DNA from: Bacteroides acidifaciens
Lineage (GTDB): Bacteria; Bacteroidota; Bacteroidia; Bacteroidales; Bacteroidaceae
Direction: 5' to 3'
Length of the DNA stretch: 64,000 nt
Assembly: GCF_903181435.1 (NCBI RefSeq)
Contig: NZ_CAEUHO010000004.1
Coordinates: forward strand, 806,001 to 870,000
The translations under genes were made by a program, and so were the position numbers. Positions 25,566 to 34,811 of this stretch are shown piece after piece; the first letter of the stretch is position 1, and each line of letters opens with the position of its first letter. The notes beneath the pieces are model-generated. The model saw only the letters and a program-made list of their open reading frames with translations, did no database searches and was not told where the DNA came from.

Positions 25566-26585
25566 ATGGATATTTTAATCGGCTTGTTGATTATAGCCAT
25601 CGGTAGCTTTTGCCAGTCCAGTTCCTATGTACCTATTAAAAAGGTAAAGGAATGGAGCTGGGAAAGCTTCTGGTTGATACAAGGTGTGTTTGCCTGGCTG
25701 GTGTTCCCGTTTCTGGGTTCACTGCTGGGGGTACCCCAAGGGGGCAGCCTGCTCGACTTGTGGGGAGCGGGAGGTGCTGGAATGAGCATCTTTTATGGTA
25801 TATTGTGGGGAGTGGGCGGTCTGACGTTCGGACTTTCCATGCGCTATCTGGGGGTTGCATTGGGGCAAAGTATCTCATTGGGTACTTGTGCCGGTTTCGG
25901 AACACTTCTTCCGGCTCTTTTTGCAGGAACGAATTTGTTCGCAGGCAACGGACTGATTCTTTTGTTGGGTGTTTGTATTACGTTGGCTGGTATTGCCATC
26001 ATCGGTTATGCCGGTAGCCTGCGTGCACAAAACATGAGTGAAGAGGAAAAGCGTGCTGCCGTGAAAGATTTTGCTCTGACAAAAGGGTTGTTGGTAGCAT
26101 TGATGGCGGGTGTGATGAGCGCTTGCTTCGCTTTGGGGCTGGATGCCGGAACGCCTATCAAGGAGGCTGCTTTGGCAGGTGGTGTTGAAGGACTTTATGC
26201 GGGGCTTCCTGTTATCTTCCTGGTGACGCTTGGTGGATTCCTGACGAATGCGGTGTACTGTCTGCAACAGAATGTGGCGAATAAGTCTATGGGCGACTAT
26301 GCTAAAGGAAAAGTATGGGGCAATAATCTGGTGTTCTGTGCATTGGCAGGCGTACTGTGGTATATGCAGTTCTTCGGACTGGAAATGGGAAAGAGTTTCC
26401 TTACGGAAAGTCCTGTGTTGCTGGCTTTCTCCTGGTGTATCCTGATGGCATTGAATGTGACATTCAGTAATATTTGGGGAATTATCCTGAAAGAATGGAA
26501 GGGAGTATCTGCCAAGACTATCACCGTACTGATTTGCGGATTGGTGGTGTTGATTTTCTCGCTGGTGTTCCCGAATTTGTTTTAA
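25566..26585 (+). CDS. rhaP: L-rhamnose/H+ symporter (RhaT family)
   Basis: A 339-residue inner-membrane protein with about ten transmembrane helices. The start IGLLIIAIGSFCQSSSYVPI and the GLTFGLSMRYLGVALGQSIS segment are characteristic of RhaT. The large central hydrophilic loop (about residues 150-175, SEEEKRAAVKDF) is also as in the family. It begins 3 nt after rhaI and is followed by the aldolase gene 15 nt on. It would import L-rhamnose released from plant pectin or bacterial polysaccharides. Confidence 0.95.
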   Translation: MDILIGLLIIAIGSFCQSSSYVPIKKVKEWSWESFWLIQGVFAWLVFPFLGSLLGVPQGGSLLDLWGAGGAGMSIFYGILWGVGGLTFGLSMRYLGVALGQSISLGTCAGFGTLLPALFAGTNLFAGNGLILLLGVCITLAGIAIIGYAGSLRAQNMSEEEKRAAVKDFALTKGLLVALMAGVMSACFALGLDAGTPIKEAALAGGVEGLYAGLPVIFLVTLGGFLTNAVYCLQQNVANKSMGDYAKGKVWGNNLVFCALAGVLWYMQFFGLEMGKSFLTESPVLLAFSWCILMALNVTFSNIWGIILKEWKGVSAKTITVLICGLVVLIFSLVFPNLF

Positions 26586-26600
26586 ATAATAGATATATAT

Positions 26601-27410
26601 ATGAAATCAATTTTAGAGAATCGTCCGGCACTTGCCAAGGAAGTAAACAAGGTAGCGGAAGTTGCCGGATACTTGTGGCAGAAAGGATGGGCTGAACGTA
26701 ACGGTGGTAATATCACTGTTAATATCACAGAGTTTGTAGACGATGAAATCCGTCAGATGCAGCCGATTAGCGAGGTAAAATCTATCGGCATTACATTGCC
26801 TTACCTGAAAGGATGCTACTTTTACTGCAAGGGAACCAACAAACGTATGCGTGATTTAGCTCGCTGGCCGATGGAGAATGGTTCGGTAATCCGTATTCTG
26901 GATGACTGTGCCAGCTACGTAATTATTGCTGATGAAGCGGTGGCTCCCACATCGGAGTTGCCGTCTCACTTGAGCGTACACAATGACCTGTTGAGCAAGA
27001 ACTCTCCTTATAAAGCATCTGTGCACACTCACCCGATTGAGCTGATTGCGATGACACATTGCCCGAAATTTCTGGAAAAAGATGTGGCTACCAATCTATT
27101 GTGGAGCATGATTCCCGAAACAAAGGCATTCTGTCCGCGTGGTTTGGGTATCATTCCTTACAAGTTGCCTAGTTCGGTAGAACTGGCGGAAGCTACTATC
27201 AAGGAATTGCAGGACTATGATGTCGTGATGTGGGAGAAACACGGTGTGTTCGCAGTAGACTGTGATGCTATGCAGGCATTCGACCAGATTGATGTATTGA
27301 ACAAGTCCGCTTTAATCTATATCGCAGCCAAGAATATGGGCTTCGAACCGGATGGAATGAGCCAGGAACAGATGAAAGAAATGTCAGTTGCTTTCAATCT
27401 TCCTAAATAA
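26601..27410 (+). CDS. rhaA: L-rhamnulose-1-phosphate aldolase
   Basis: A 269-residue class II (zinc) aldolase that cleaves L-rhamnulose 1-phosphate to dihydroxyacetone phosphate and L-lactaldehyde. Zinc ligands are visible as H142 and H144 in SVHTHPIELIA and H214 in MWEKHGVFAVD. E119 corresponds to the catalytic Glu of E. coli RhaD. AERNGGNITVNIT near residue 31 is the phosphate-binding region. It is separated from rhaO by a 97-bp gap with a strong hairpin. The symbol follows B. thetaiotaomicron usage; the E. coli equivalent is rhaD. Confidence 0.94.
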   Translation: MKSILENRPALAKEVNKVAEVAGYLWQKGWAERNGGNITVNITEFVDDEIRQMQPISEVKSIGITLPYLKGCYFYCKGTNKRMRDLARWPMENGSVIRILDDCASYVIIADEAVAPTSELPSHLSVHNDLLSKNSPYKASVHTHPIELIAMTHCPKFLEKDVATNLLWSMIPETKAFCPRGLGIIPYKLPSSVELAEATIKELQDYDVVMWEKHGVFAVDCDAMQAFDQIDVLNKSALIYIAAKNMGFEPDGMSQEQMKEMSVAFNLPK

Positions 27411-27445
27411 TATTTGTACTAGTCGTTGAATTTATCTACTTTAGC

Positions 27446-27482
27446 AACCGCAACATTTTCTGTCATAGGAGATGTTGCGGTT
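27446..27482 (+). terminator. Hairpin between rhaA and rhaO, partial terminator or RNA-processing site
   Basis: Perfect 11-bp arms AACCGCAACAT (27446-27456) and ATGTTGCGGTT (27472-27482) enclose a 15-nt loop. The following TTTAACCTTTAAA is not a clean T run. It probably lowers or tunes rhaO expression relative to the upstream genes. Confidence 0.6.
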
Positions 27483-27507
27483 TAACCTTTAAATAAGTAA
27501 CACAACC

Positions 27508-28662
27508 ATGAATCGCATTATTTTAAATGAGACTTCTTATTTCGGTGCCGGATGCCGGAGTGTAATAGCTGTGGAAGCAGCTAGACGTGGCTTTAAGAAA
27601 GCCTTTTTTGTAACGGACAAAGACCTTGTCAAATTTGGTGTGGCTGCCGAAATCATTAAAGTATTTGATGAAAATAAGATTCCTTACGAACTTTACAGTG
27701 ATGTAAAAGCCAATCCTACTATTGCCAATGTACAAAACGGTGTGGCTGCCTATAAGGCTTCCGGTGCTGATTTTATCGTTGCTTTGGGTGGCGGTTCTTC
27801 TATTGATACAGCCAAGGGCATCGGTATCGTCGTGAACAATCCGGATTTTGCGGACGTGAAATCTCTGGAAGGAGTTGCGGATACCAAACACAAAGCCGTA
27901 CCTACTTTCGCATTGCCTACTACTGCCGGAACGGCTGCCGAGGTGACTATCAATTACGTGATTATTGACGAGGACGCACGTAAAAAGATGGTTTGCGTAG
28001 ACCCGAACGATATTCCTGCCGTGGCTATCGTAGACCCCGAACTGATGTATTCTATGCCGAAAGGTCTGACTGCCGCTACAGGTATGGACGCTTTGACGCA
28101 CGCTATCGAAAGTTATATTACTCCGGGTGCCTGGGCTATGAGTGATATGTTCGAACTGAAAGCTATCGAGATGATTGCGCAAAATCTGAAAGCGGCTGTG
28201 GATAACGGCAAGGATGTAGCTGCCCGCGAAGCTATGTCGCAAGCACAATATATCGCCGGAATGGGATTCTCTAACGTCGGTTTGGGAATCGTTCATTCGA
28301 TGGCTCATCCGTTGGGAGCTTTCTATGATACTCCTCACGGTGTGGCAAATGCTTTGCTGTTGCCTTACGTGATGGAATATAACGCTGAATCTCCGGCTGC
28401 TCCGAAGTATATCAATATTGCGAAAGCAATGGGAGTGGACACTACCGGAATGAGTGAAGCGGAAGGTGTGAAGGCGGCTATTGAAGCAGTAAAAGCCCTT
28501 TCCCTGAGCATCGGCATCCCTCAGAAACTGCATGAAATCAATGTGAAGGAAGAAGACATTCCTGCATTGGCAGTAGCGGCTTTCAATGATGTTTGTACGG
28601 GTGGTAATCCTCGTCCTACCTCGGTAGAGGATATCGAAGTTTTGTATCATAAAGCTTTCTAA
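27508..28662 (+). CDS. rhaO: Lactaldehyde reductase (FucO-type iron alcohol dehydrogenase)
   Basis: A 384-residue group III (iron-activated) alcohol dehydrogenase reducing L-lactaldehyde from the aldolase step to 1,2-propanediol with NADH. The NAD motif ALGGGSSIDTAKGIGIV is near residue 90. TTAGTAAEVTINYVI and metal-ligand segments TGMDALTHAIESYI and SMAHPLGAFYDTPHGVANA supply Asp and His ligands as in E. coli FucO. It is the last gene of the rha operon and is followed by a strong terminator. A 375-codon open frame on the opposite strand is a shadow. Confidence 0.93.
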   Translation: MNRIILNETSYFGAGCRSVIAVEAARRGFKKAFFVTDKDLVKFGVAAEIIKVFDENKIPYELYSDVKANPTIANVQNGVAAYKASGADFIVALGGGSSIDTAKGIGIVVNNPDFADVKSLEGVADTKHKAVPTFALPTTAGTAAEVTINYVIIDEDARKKMVCVDPNDIPAVAIVDPELMYSMPKGLTAATGMDALTHAIESYITPGAWAMSDMFELKAIEMIAQNLKAAVDNGKDVAAREAMSQAQYIAGMGFSNVGLGIVHSMAHPLGAFYDTPHGVANALLLPYVMEYNAESPAAPKYINIAKAMGVDTTGMSEAEGVKAAIEAVKALSLSIGIPQKLHEINVKEEDIPALAVAAFNDVCTGGNPRPTSVEDIEVLYHKAF

Positions 28663-28682
28663 ATTAGAATTATTTTAAATAG

Positions 28683-28723
28683 ACATCCGGGGCAGCCTGA
28701 AGGTATGCTCCGGATGTTTTTTG
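28683..28723 (+). terminator. Terminator of the rha catabolic operon
   Basis: Arms ACATCCGGGGCA (28683-28694) and TGCTCCGGATGT (28706-28717) pair with one G-T pair and are followed by six T residues, 20 nt after the rhaO stop. Confidence 0.9.
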
Positions 28724-28755
28724 TTTCTTTGCATGTGTTTTCTGAAAATAATTCC

Positions 28756-28763
28756 TATTTTTG
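28756..28763 (+). promoter_or_regulatory. rhaR promoter, -7 box
   Basis: TATTTTTG fits TAnnTTTG, 30 bp before the rhaR ATG and after the rhaO terminator, so rhaR is likely transcribed on its own. A TTTG at 28728-28731 is somewhat far (24 bp) for a -33 element. Confidence 0.5.
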
Positions 28764-28793
28764 TCCAATCCAATTGCATGAAAACACGTTGAT

Positions 28794-29693
28794 ATGACTG
28801 AGGAAAATAGCTTAGGACTCGAATTCAAATATCTGATTGTAAATGACATGGACCGTAAGTTCGGTTTATGGGTCAATACTGTCGGCTATCAGTCTATCCC
28901 GCCCGATTCGCCTTACCCGTTGAAAGAGCATCCTTCCGGTTACTTCTTTAATGCGGAAAAAGGACGGGTGCTCCGAGAGTACCAGTTGGTTTATATCACC
29001 AAGGGACGCGGTTTGTTTTCATCCGATTCCACTTCCGAAAAACAGGTTTGTAAAGGCAGGCTGATGGTCTTGTTTCCCGGCCAGTGGCATACCTATCGTC
29101 CGTTGCGGCAGACAGGCTGGACGGAGTATTATATCGGTTTTGAGGGGCCGGCAATAGATGCCATTGTAGATGCTTCTTTTTTATCACCTGAACAGCAGAT
29201 ATTAGAGGTCGGTATCAATGAGGAGCTGGTTTCATTATTTTCCCGTGCCCTTGCAGTAGCCGAGGCGGACAAGATTTCGGCACAGCAATATCTATCCGGC
29301 ATTGTGCTTCACATGATTGGCATGATTCTCTCTGTCTCTAAAAACAAGGTTTTTGAAATGAGTGACGTCGACCAGAAGATAGAGCAGGCGAAGATTATAA
29401 TGAACGAGAATATTTCTGGCAATGTAGATCCCGAAGAACTGGCGATGCGGCTTAATATCAGTTATTCGTGGTTTCGCCGTGTCTTTAAGGAATATACGGG
29501 TTATGCTCCCGCTAAATATTTCCAGGAATTGAAACTACGCAAGGCCAAACAAATGCTGGTGGGAACTTCTCAATCGGTGAAAGAGATTTCTTTCTTTCTT
29601 GGTTTTCAGTCTACCGAATATTTCTTTTCTTTCTTTAAAAAGCGTACAGGATTTACTCCTTTAGAATATCGTTCGTTCGGGCGGGAGGAGTAA
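28794..29693 (+). CDS. rhaR: AraC-family regulator of rhamnose use
   Basis: A 299-residue regulator with an N-terminal cupin-like sugar-binding domain (about residues 25-170, including VLFPGQWHTYRPLRQTGWTE) and a C-terminal AraC DNA-binding domain (about 200-297). The first HTH is LAMRLNISYSWFRRVFKEYT and the second lies in VKEISFFLGFQSTEYFFSFF, ending KKRTGFTPLEYR. It follows the rha operon with its own promoter and terminator separation. By analogy with RhaR of B. thetaiotaomicron it would activate rhaK transcription with rhamnose or a derivative, through the 21-bp-spaced repeat at 22706. Confidence 0.92.
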   Translation: MTEENSLGLEFKYLIVNDMDRKFGLWVNTVGYQSIPPDSPYPLKEHPSGYFFNAEKGRVLREYQLVYITKGRGLFSSDSTSEKQVCKGRLMVLFPGQWHTYRPLRQTGWTEYYIGFEGPAIDAIVDASFLSPEQQILEVGINEELVSLFSRALAVAEADKISAQQYLSGIVLHMIGMILSVSKNKVFEMSDVDQKIEQAKIIMNENISGNVDPEELAMRLNISYSWFRRVFKEYTGYAPAKYFQELKLRKAKQMLVGTSQSVKEISFFLGFQSTEYFFSFFKKRTGFTPLEYRSFGREE

Positions 29694-30045
29694 AATTATA
29701 AATGTTCTTGCTATAAACTTATCAATTTATGACTGTTACTTATTAAGCGTTTATAAAATGCTTAATAAAGCAAACGTAGCTATACCTCTGTTTTTGCTCT
29801 ATTTCACCTGTGAAGCCTGCAGAATTTTAAAAAATAACCCATATGTTATTGCCTGTTAATATATAATAACTATCTTTGCGGCGTAAAACCTAAAAAATAA
29901 TACATATGAAAAAAAAGTATTTAATATATCGTTTATTAATGTGTTGAATACCTCCGAAAAATCAGTTCGCATCTTTTTGAAATAACGACTGTAGATATAA
30001 CTCCCGTTATTTATTAAAACTATTTTAAATTTAATTTATTATTGA
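29694..30045 (+). promoter_or_regulatory. Promoter and long leader of the SusC/GH18 operon
   Basis: This 352-bp gap has a 9-bp inverted repeat (TTATTAAGC 29740-29748 with 29760-29768) that may end rhaR transcription. A good promoter follows: TTG at 29849-29851, 19-bp spacer, TATCTTTG at 29871-29878. AATAAC/GTTATT inverted words overlap the -33 region. The leader runs about 160 nt to the SusC ATG and contains a 13-codon ORF at 29906-29947 (MKKKYLIYRLLMC). Function of that mini-ORF is unknown; chance is possible. Confidence 0.6.
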
Positions 30046-33000
30046 ATGAAAACAAATCTGAATCGCAAAGGTTTCTGTTTGCTTTTTAGCTTGTTGCTAT
30101 TAGCAGGTGGAGGCAGCTTGTATGCGTCTGACTCTCATTTCGTCAGTCAGGTGCAAGACAATGTAATCAGTGTTTCCGGTACAGTGAAAGATACCAAAGG
30201 AGAACCGCTGATTGGTGTAAGTGTTTTGGTGAAGGGTACTACTAATGGTACTGTAACTGACCTGGACGGAAAATTTACATTGAAAGTTTCTGTCGGTGAT
30301 GTTCTTGAGTTTTCTTATATCGGTTATTCTAACCAGTCAGTAACCGTAGCAAATGCTGCTCCCTTGAACGTTGTGCTTGGTGAAGATACAGAAGTATTGG
30401 AAGAAGTAGTTGTAACTGCTTTGGGTATCAAACGTTCGGAAAAGGCGTTGAGTTATAACGTGCAGAAAGTTGGTGGTGAATCGCTGACTGCCGTGAAAGA
30501 TGCCAACTTTATGAACGGCCTGAATGGTAAGGTGGCAGGTGTGAACATACAACGCAGTTCTTCGGGAGTAGGTGGAGGAACACGTGTAGTTATGCGTGGT
30601 AACAAATCGATTGCAGGCGATAATAACGTATTGTATGTGGTTGACGGTGTGCCTATCGGTAACCAGGCTGACCGTGCCGGCGACGGAACCGGTTTCGGCG
30701 GTAAAACATCGGGCGAAGGTATTGCCAATTTCAATCCGGACGATATTGAGAGCCTGTCTGTACTGACAGGACCGTCGGCTGCTGCTTTGTATGGTGCGAG
30801 TGCTGCTAATGGTGTGATTTTGATTAATACTAAAAAAGGTGCGGCAGGTGCTTTAAGAGTGAATGTTTCTTCCTCTGTGGAGTTCTCCAATCCTTTTGTT
30901 ACTCCTGAGTTCCAAGACATTTATGGAAGTGTAGATGGAGCATCGACTTCATGGGGCGACAGACTGGAACAACCTTCAGGATACAATCCGATCGATTTCT
31001 TCCAGACCGGTGTTACTTATAACAACTCTTTCAATCTGTCTGTGGGAAATGATAAGAGCCAGACTTACCTGTCCGGTTCGGCTGTCAATTCGGATGGTAT
31101 GGTGGTGAACAATAAATACCATCGTTACAATGTGACATTGAGAAATACATCCAAATTCCTGAACGACAAGTTGACTTTGGACGTATCGGCCAATTATGTC
31201 CGCGAATTCTATAACAATATGGTAGCGTATGGTACTTATTTCAATCCGATTGTAGGTGCTTATCTCTATCCGCGTGGAATGAACTTTGAACAGGAAAAAT
31301 ATTTTGAACGCTTCGATGAAACGGATGGTTTCAGCAAGCAGCATTGGGCTTGCGGTGACTTGGGTATGGAGATTCAGAATCCTTACTGGATAGCTTATCG
31401 TAACGTCCGTCCTGAGGTTAAAGACCGTTATATGTTGTTCGGTAGTCTGAAATATGATATCTGCGATTTCTTGAATGTGAGCGGTCGCGTGCGTATTGAT
31501 AATACTTACACGGAAAAGGAAGACAAGCGTTATGCTTCTACCAGCAGTACGTTTGCAGGCCCGAACGGACGCTATAACTATTTCAACGAAAGCTACAGGC
31601 AGAAGTATGCGGATATTATGGTCAACTTCGATAAAGCGTTTGCGACCCACTATCGCGCTACCGTCAATGCCGGTGTTTCGTTCGAGGAATACGATACGAA
31701 AGGACGTGGATATGGTGGCGATTTGCTGTTGGTTCCCAATAAATTTACGTATGCCAATGTAGACCCGGGAAAGGCTTCTCCGAGCCAGACGGGAGGTGAC
31801 AGCCGTACAAGAAACTTTGCTGCCTTTGCATCGGCTGAGTTCTCTTGGAAATCAATGTTGTATCTTACTTTGACTGGACGTATGGACAAGCCTTCGCAGT
31901 TGGTCAACACGAAGAGAGAGTGGGTTGCTTATCCTTCAGTGGGTGTATCTGCTCTTATCACAGAGATGTTGGACGAAAATCTGCGTAACAGCATACAGCC
32001 TGTATTGGGATATTTGAAGGTACGTGCTTCTTTTACAGAAGTCGGTTCACCTATTTCATTTACGGGATTGACTCCGGGTACTATTACACACGAAATGGCA
32101 GGTGGTACTTACAAGCCGTATGAATATTATCCGTTGCCGGACTTCAAGGCCGAAAGAACTCGTTCTTACGAATTGGGTATCGACTCCAGATGGTTGAACA
32201 ATACTATCACGTTGGGAGTGACATTCTATCATTCAAATACTTACAATCAGTTGTTGAAGGCTGATATGCCGAAGGGTTCCGGTTATAACTATATGTTTGT
32301 GCAGGCAGGTAATGTACAGAACAGAGGTGTTGAAATCACTTTGGGCTATGACCAGACTTTCGGTGAGTTCAACTACAACACCACTTTCACAGCCACTACT
32401 AACAAAAACAAGATTAAAGAGCTGCCTTCCAGCGTAAAAGACCCTATGGGCAACACACATGATTTGAGCGATATCAAGGTTGGACGCTTCCGTTTGCGCG
32501 AAGGCGGTGAGATTGGTGATATGTATGCCGACGAGTGGATTGTCCGCGATGCCGACGGTTATATCAACTACACGCCGGGACAGTCTTTGCTTACTGAGGT
32601 GACTACTCCTTATAAATTAGGTTCGGTCAATCCGAAATGGAACTTGGGCTGGAACAATGGTTTCTCTTATAAAGGATTCAACCTCAATTTCTTGTTCAAT
32701 GCTCGTATAGGTGGTAATGTCATTTCGAAGACTCAGGCGGTTCTCGACCGTTCGGGTGTATCAAAGGCGTCTGCTTTGGCTCGTGAAGCAGGTGGAGTGA
32801 AACTTGGTAATGTGACAGTCGACCCGAAAGCATATTATGAAACCGTTACTAACTTGGATGCTTATTACGTTTATTCCGCTACAAACGTTCGTTTGCAGGA
32901 AGCTCGTTTGGGATATACTTTCCCCGACAAGTGGTTCAAGAGCGTATTGAAGGGCTTGAACGTATCTGTCTATGGAACCAATTTGTGGATGATTTACAAC

Positions 33001-33117
33001 AAAGCACCTTTCGACCCTGAACTGACTGCTTCTACAGGTACATTCGGACAAGGATACGACTATTTTATGCTTCCAAGTCAGCGTACTTTCGGAGTTAGCC
33101 TGAAGTTTGGATTTTAA
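30046..33117 (+). CDS. SusC/RagA-type TonB-dependent transporter (GH18 operon)
   Basis: A 1023-residue outer-membrane importer of glycans. A signal peptide ends near LYAS (about residue 28). A CarboxypepD_reg-like domain (about 40-125) starts VSGTVKDTKGEPLIGVSVLV. The TonB box-like EVVVTALGIKR follows, then the plug with LNGKVAGVNIQRSS and VLYVVDGVPIGN, and a long barrel ending in GVSLKFGF. There is no N-terminal STN signalling domain, which is notable because an ECF sigma gene lies in this operon region. It is followed 32 nt later by a SusD-like gene. The GH18 gene in the same operon suggests cargo of N-glycan type; this is inferred. Confidence 0.94.
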   Translation: MKTNLNRKGFCLLFSLLLLAGGGSLYASDSHFVSQVQDNVISVSGTVKDTKGEPLIGVSVLVKGTTNGTVTDLDGKFTLKVSVGDVLEFSYIGYSNQSVTVANAAPLNVVLGEDTEVLEEVVVTALGIKRSEKALSYNVQKVGGESLTAVKDANFMNGLNGKVAGVNIQRSSSGVGGGTRVVMRGNKSIAGDNNVLYVVDGVPIGNQADRAGDGTGFGGKTSGEGIANFNPDDIESLSVLTGPSAAALYGASAANGVILINTKKGAAGALRVNVSSSVEFSNPFVTPEFQDIYGSVDGASTSWGDRLEQPSGYNPIDFFQTGVTYNNSFNLSVGNDKSQTYLSGSAVNSDGMVVNNKYHRYNVTLRNTSKFLNDKLTLDVSANYVREFYNNMVAYGTYFNPIVGAYLYPRGMNFEQEKYFERFDETDGFSKQHWACGDLGMEIQNPYWIAYRNVRPEVKDRYMLFGSLKYDICDFLNVSGRVRIDNTYTEKEDKRYASTSSTFAGPNGRYNYFNESYRQKYADIMVNFDKAFATHYRATVNAGVSFEEYDTKGRGYGGDLLLVPNKFTYANVDPGKASPSQTGGDSRTRNFAAFASAEFSWKSMLYLTLTGRMDKPSQLVNTKREWVAYPSVGVSALITEMLDENLRNSIQPVLGYLKVRASFTEVGSPISFTGLTPGTITHEMAGGTYKPYEYYPLPDFKAERTRSYELGIDSRWLNNTITLGVTFYHSNTYNQLLKADMPKGSGYNYMFVQAGNVQNRGVEITLGYDQTFGEFNYNTTFTATTNKNKIKELPSSVKDPMGNTHDLSDIKVGRFRLREGGEIGDMYADEWIVRDADGYINYTPGQSLLTEVTTPYKLGSVNPKWNLGWNNGFSYKGFNLNFLFNARIGGNVISKTQAVLDRSGVSKASALAREAGGVKLGNVTVDPKAYYETVTNLDAYYVYSATNVRLQEARLGYTFPDKWFKSVLKGLNVSVYGTNLWMIYNKAPFDPELTASTGTFGQGYDYFMLPSQRTFGVSLKFGF

Positions 33118-33149
33118 TCAATGAGTAATTAAAAAGAATTTTAGATGTT

Positions 33150-34778
33150 ATGAAAATAAAAAATTGCATACTTATAATTGCATCTCTTCTTGCTGTGTCG
33201 GCTTGTGACTACGAAGATATCAATACATCTTCTACCGGTGTGTCTGATGATGAATTGAAGCAGAAGGGACTGATGTATGGTGCTCCATTTATGGCGATGC
33301 AGCAAAGGGTTATTCCTATCGGCTCGCCTAGTTTGACTACTGGTCCCGGTAATGATTTGCAGAATACGGATTTGATTTCGTCAGGAAATTATATCGGTTA
33401 TTTTGGAAACAATAACGATTGGGCAAACAATCCTTTGGAAGCTACCTGGTATTTTACCGAAAAAAGAATGGTTTATGCTTATCAGAATTTCTATTCCACT
33501 TTCTTCCAATCGTGGATTGACATTCATGATAAGGTGAAAGATTCGGAACTTCCTTCCGACCATGCAATTGGTGCTCTTGCCGATGTTGTAAAAGTGATAG
33601 CATGGAGCCGTGCAACGGATGTTTTCGGTCCGATTGCTTACACAAGAGCGGGACAGGGTGAAATCTCTCCCAAGTTCGACGCTCAGGAAGATGTATATAA
33701 AGCGATGTTGGCTGATTTGGCTGCTGCGGTAGAGGTGTTGAATCACGCTCCTGATCAGATTCTTCCTTTATACGATTTGATATACGGAGGAAATACTGCA
33801 CAATGGATTAAGTTGGCGAATTCTATCATGCTCCGCCTGGCTGTGCGAACACATTTCAAAAATGAAGCATTGGCGAGAGAATATATCGAGAAAGCGCTCA
33901 ATCCGGCCAATGGCGGTGTGATGGAAGTTGTAGCAGACGAAGCCAAAATAGGGGATGGTCCTTTGATGCCGTTGAAGAATTCTATGATGGCCTCTGTAGA
34001 GGAATATGGGGAAACCCGTATGGGAGCTACAATCTGGGCTTATTTGAAAGGATATGCAGATGATCGTATGGCTAAAATGTTTACTCAGGCAGAACAGACA
34101 TCAGGTAAACTTGATTATAAATGTTTGCCGCCTACTAATAACAATAGTAAAACAGACAGCAGGGCAAAAACTACTTCCAAGCCTATTGTTACCGATGCAA
34201 GCCCCTTGTATTGGATGCGTGCTTCGGAAGTCTATTTCCTGCGTGCAGAAGCTGCGCTTTATGGATTGGCTGCAGGAGATGCGAAGAGTTTGTATGAAAC
34301 TGGAGTCAGAACTTCTTTTGAAGAGTTTGGTGTTGCGGGAGCTGACACTTATTTGCAAAAGACAACATTGCCGGTAGATATTAAGAATGGGAATACTGCA
34401 ATTTATTACTATTCCAGTGTATTGCAAACGGGAAATACCTCTCCTAAGTGGGATGACTACAAGACAGCTAACCAACAAGAAGAGCAGTTGCAGAAAATCA
34501 TGACGCAGAAGTACCTTGCTCTTTTCCCGAATGCGGTGGAAGCTTGGACTGAATATCGCAGAACAGGTTATCCTTACGTAGCAAAACCTGCTGACACTCA
34601 AGCTTATAGTCGTATTGGCGCAGAAGATCCGAACACAAGAACACCGGAACGTTTCAGATTTGCTCCGTCGGAATATCAGACCAATCCGAATATGGAAGAG
34701 ATACCTACCTTATTGGGTGGTCCCGACCAGGGAGCGACTCCCTTGTGGTGGGTACGGGACAATCGTCCGAAACAATAG
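33150..34778 (+). CDS. SusD-like surface glycan-binding lipoprotein (SusD-like_2 type)
   Basis: A 542-residue lipoprotein with lipobox LLAVSAC (Cys19) followed by DYEDINTSSTG. The helical, TPR-rich body has family-typical segments (AIGALADVVKVIAWSRATDV, WIKLANSIMLRLAVRTHF, AEVYFLRAEAALYG-like MRASEVYFLRAEAALYG and NAVEAWTEYRRTGYP). It lies 32 nt after susC, and the two products are expected to form the SusCD pair at the outer membrane with SusD as the lid. Specificity is unknown; the GH18 enzyme encoded next suggests glycans with a chitobiose core. Confidence 0.92.
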   Translation: MKIKNCILIIASLLAVSACDYEDINTSSTGVSDDELKQKGLMYGAPFMAMQQRVIPIGSPSLTTGPGNDLQNTDLISSGNYIGYFGNNNDWANNPLEATWYFTEKRMVYAYQNFYSTFFQSWIDIHDKVKDSELPSDHAIGALADVVKVIAWSRATDVFGPIAYTRAGQGEISPKFDAQEDVYKAMLADLAAAVEVLNHAPDQILPLYDLIYGGNTAQWIKLANSIMLRLAVRTHFKNEALAREYIEKALNPANGGVMEVVADEAKIGDGPLMPLKNSMMASVEEYGETRMGATIWAYLKGYADDRMAKMFTQAEQTSGKLDYKCLPPTNNNSKTDSRAKTTSKPIVTDASPLYWMRASEVYFLRAEAALYGLAAGDAKSLYETGVRTSFEEFGVAGADTYLQKTTLPVDIKNGNTAIYYYSSVLQTGNTSPKWDDYKTANQQEEQLQKIMTQKYLALFPNAVEAWTEYRRTGYPYVAKPADTQAYSRIGAEDPNTRTPERFRFAPSEYQTNPNMEEIPTLLGGPDQGATPLWWVRDNRPKQ

Positions 34779-34811
34779 GCTAATTGATTGTTGAATTAAA
34801 AAAATATATAT

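Noticed and set aside
27523..28650. 375-codon open frame opposite rhaO
   Set aside because: His/Ser/Arg-rich product without motifs, entirely antisense to an intact alcohol dehydrogenase gene.
22813..28662. L-fucose operon
   Set aside because: Kinase, 418-residue isomerase, RhaT-type permease and RhaD-type aldolase motifs all fit rhamnose; fucose isomerase (near 590 residues) and FucP are absent.
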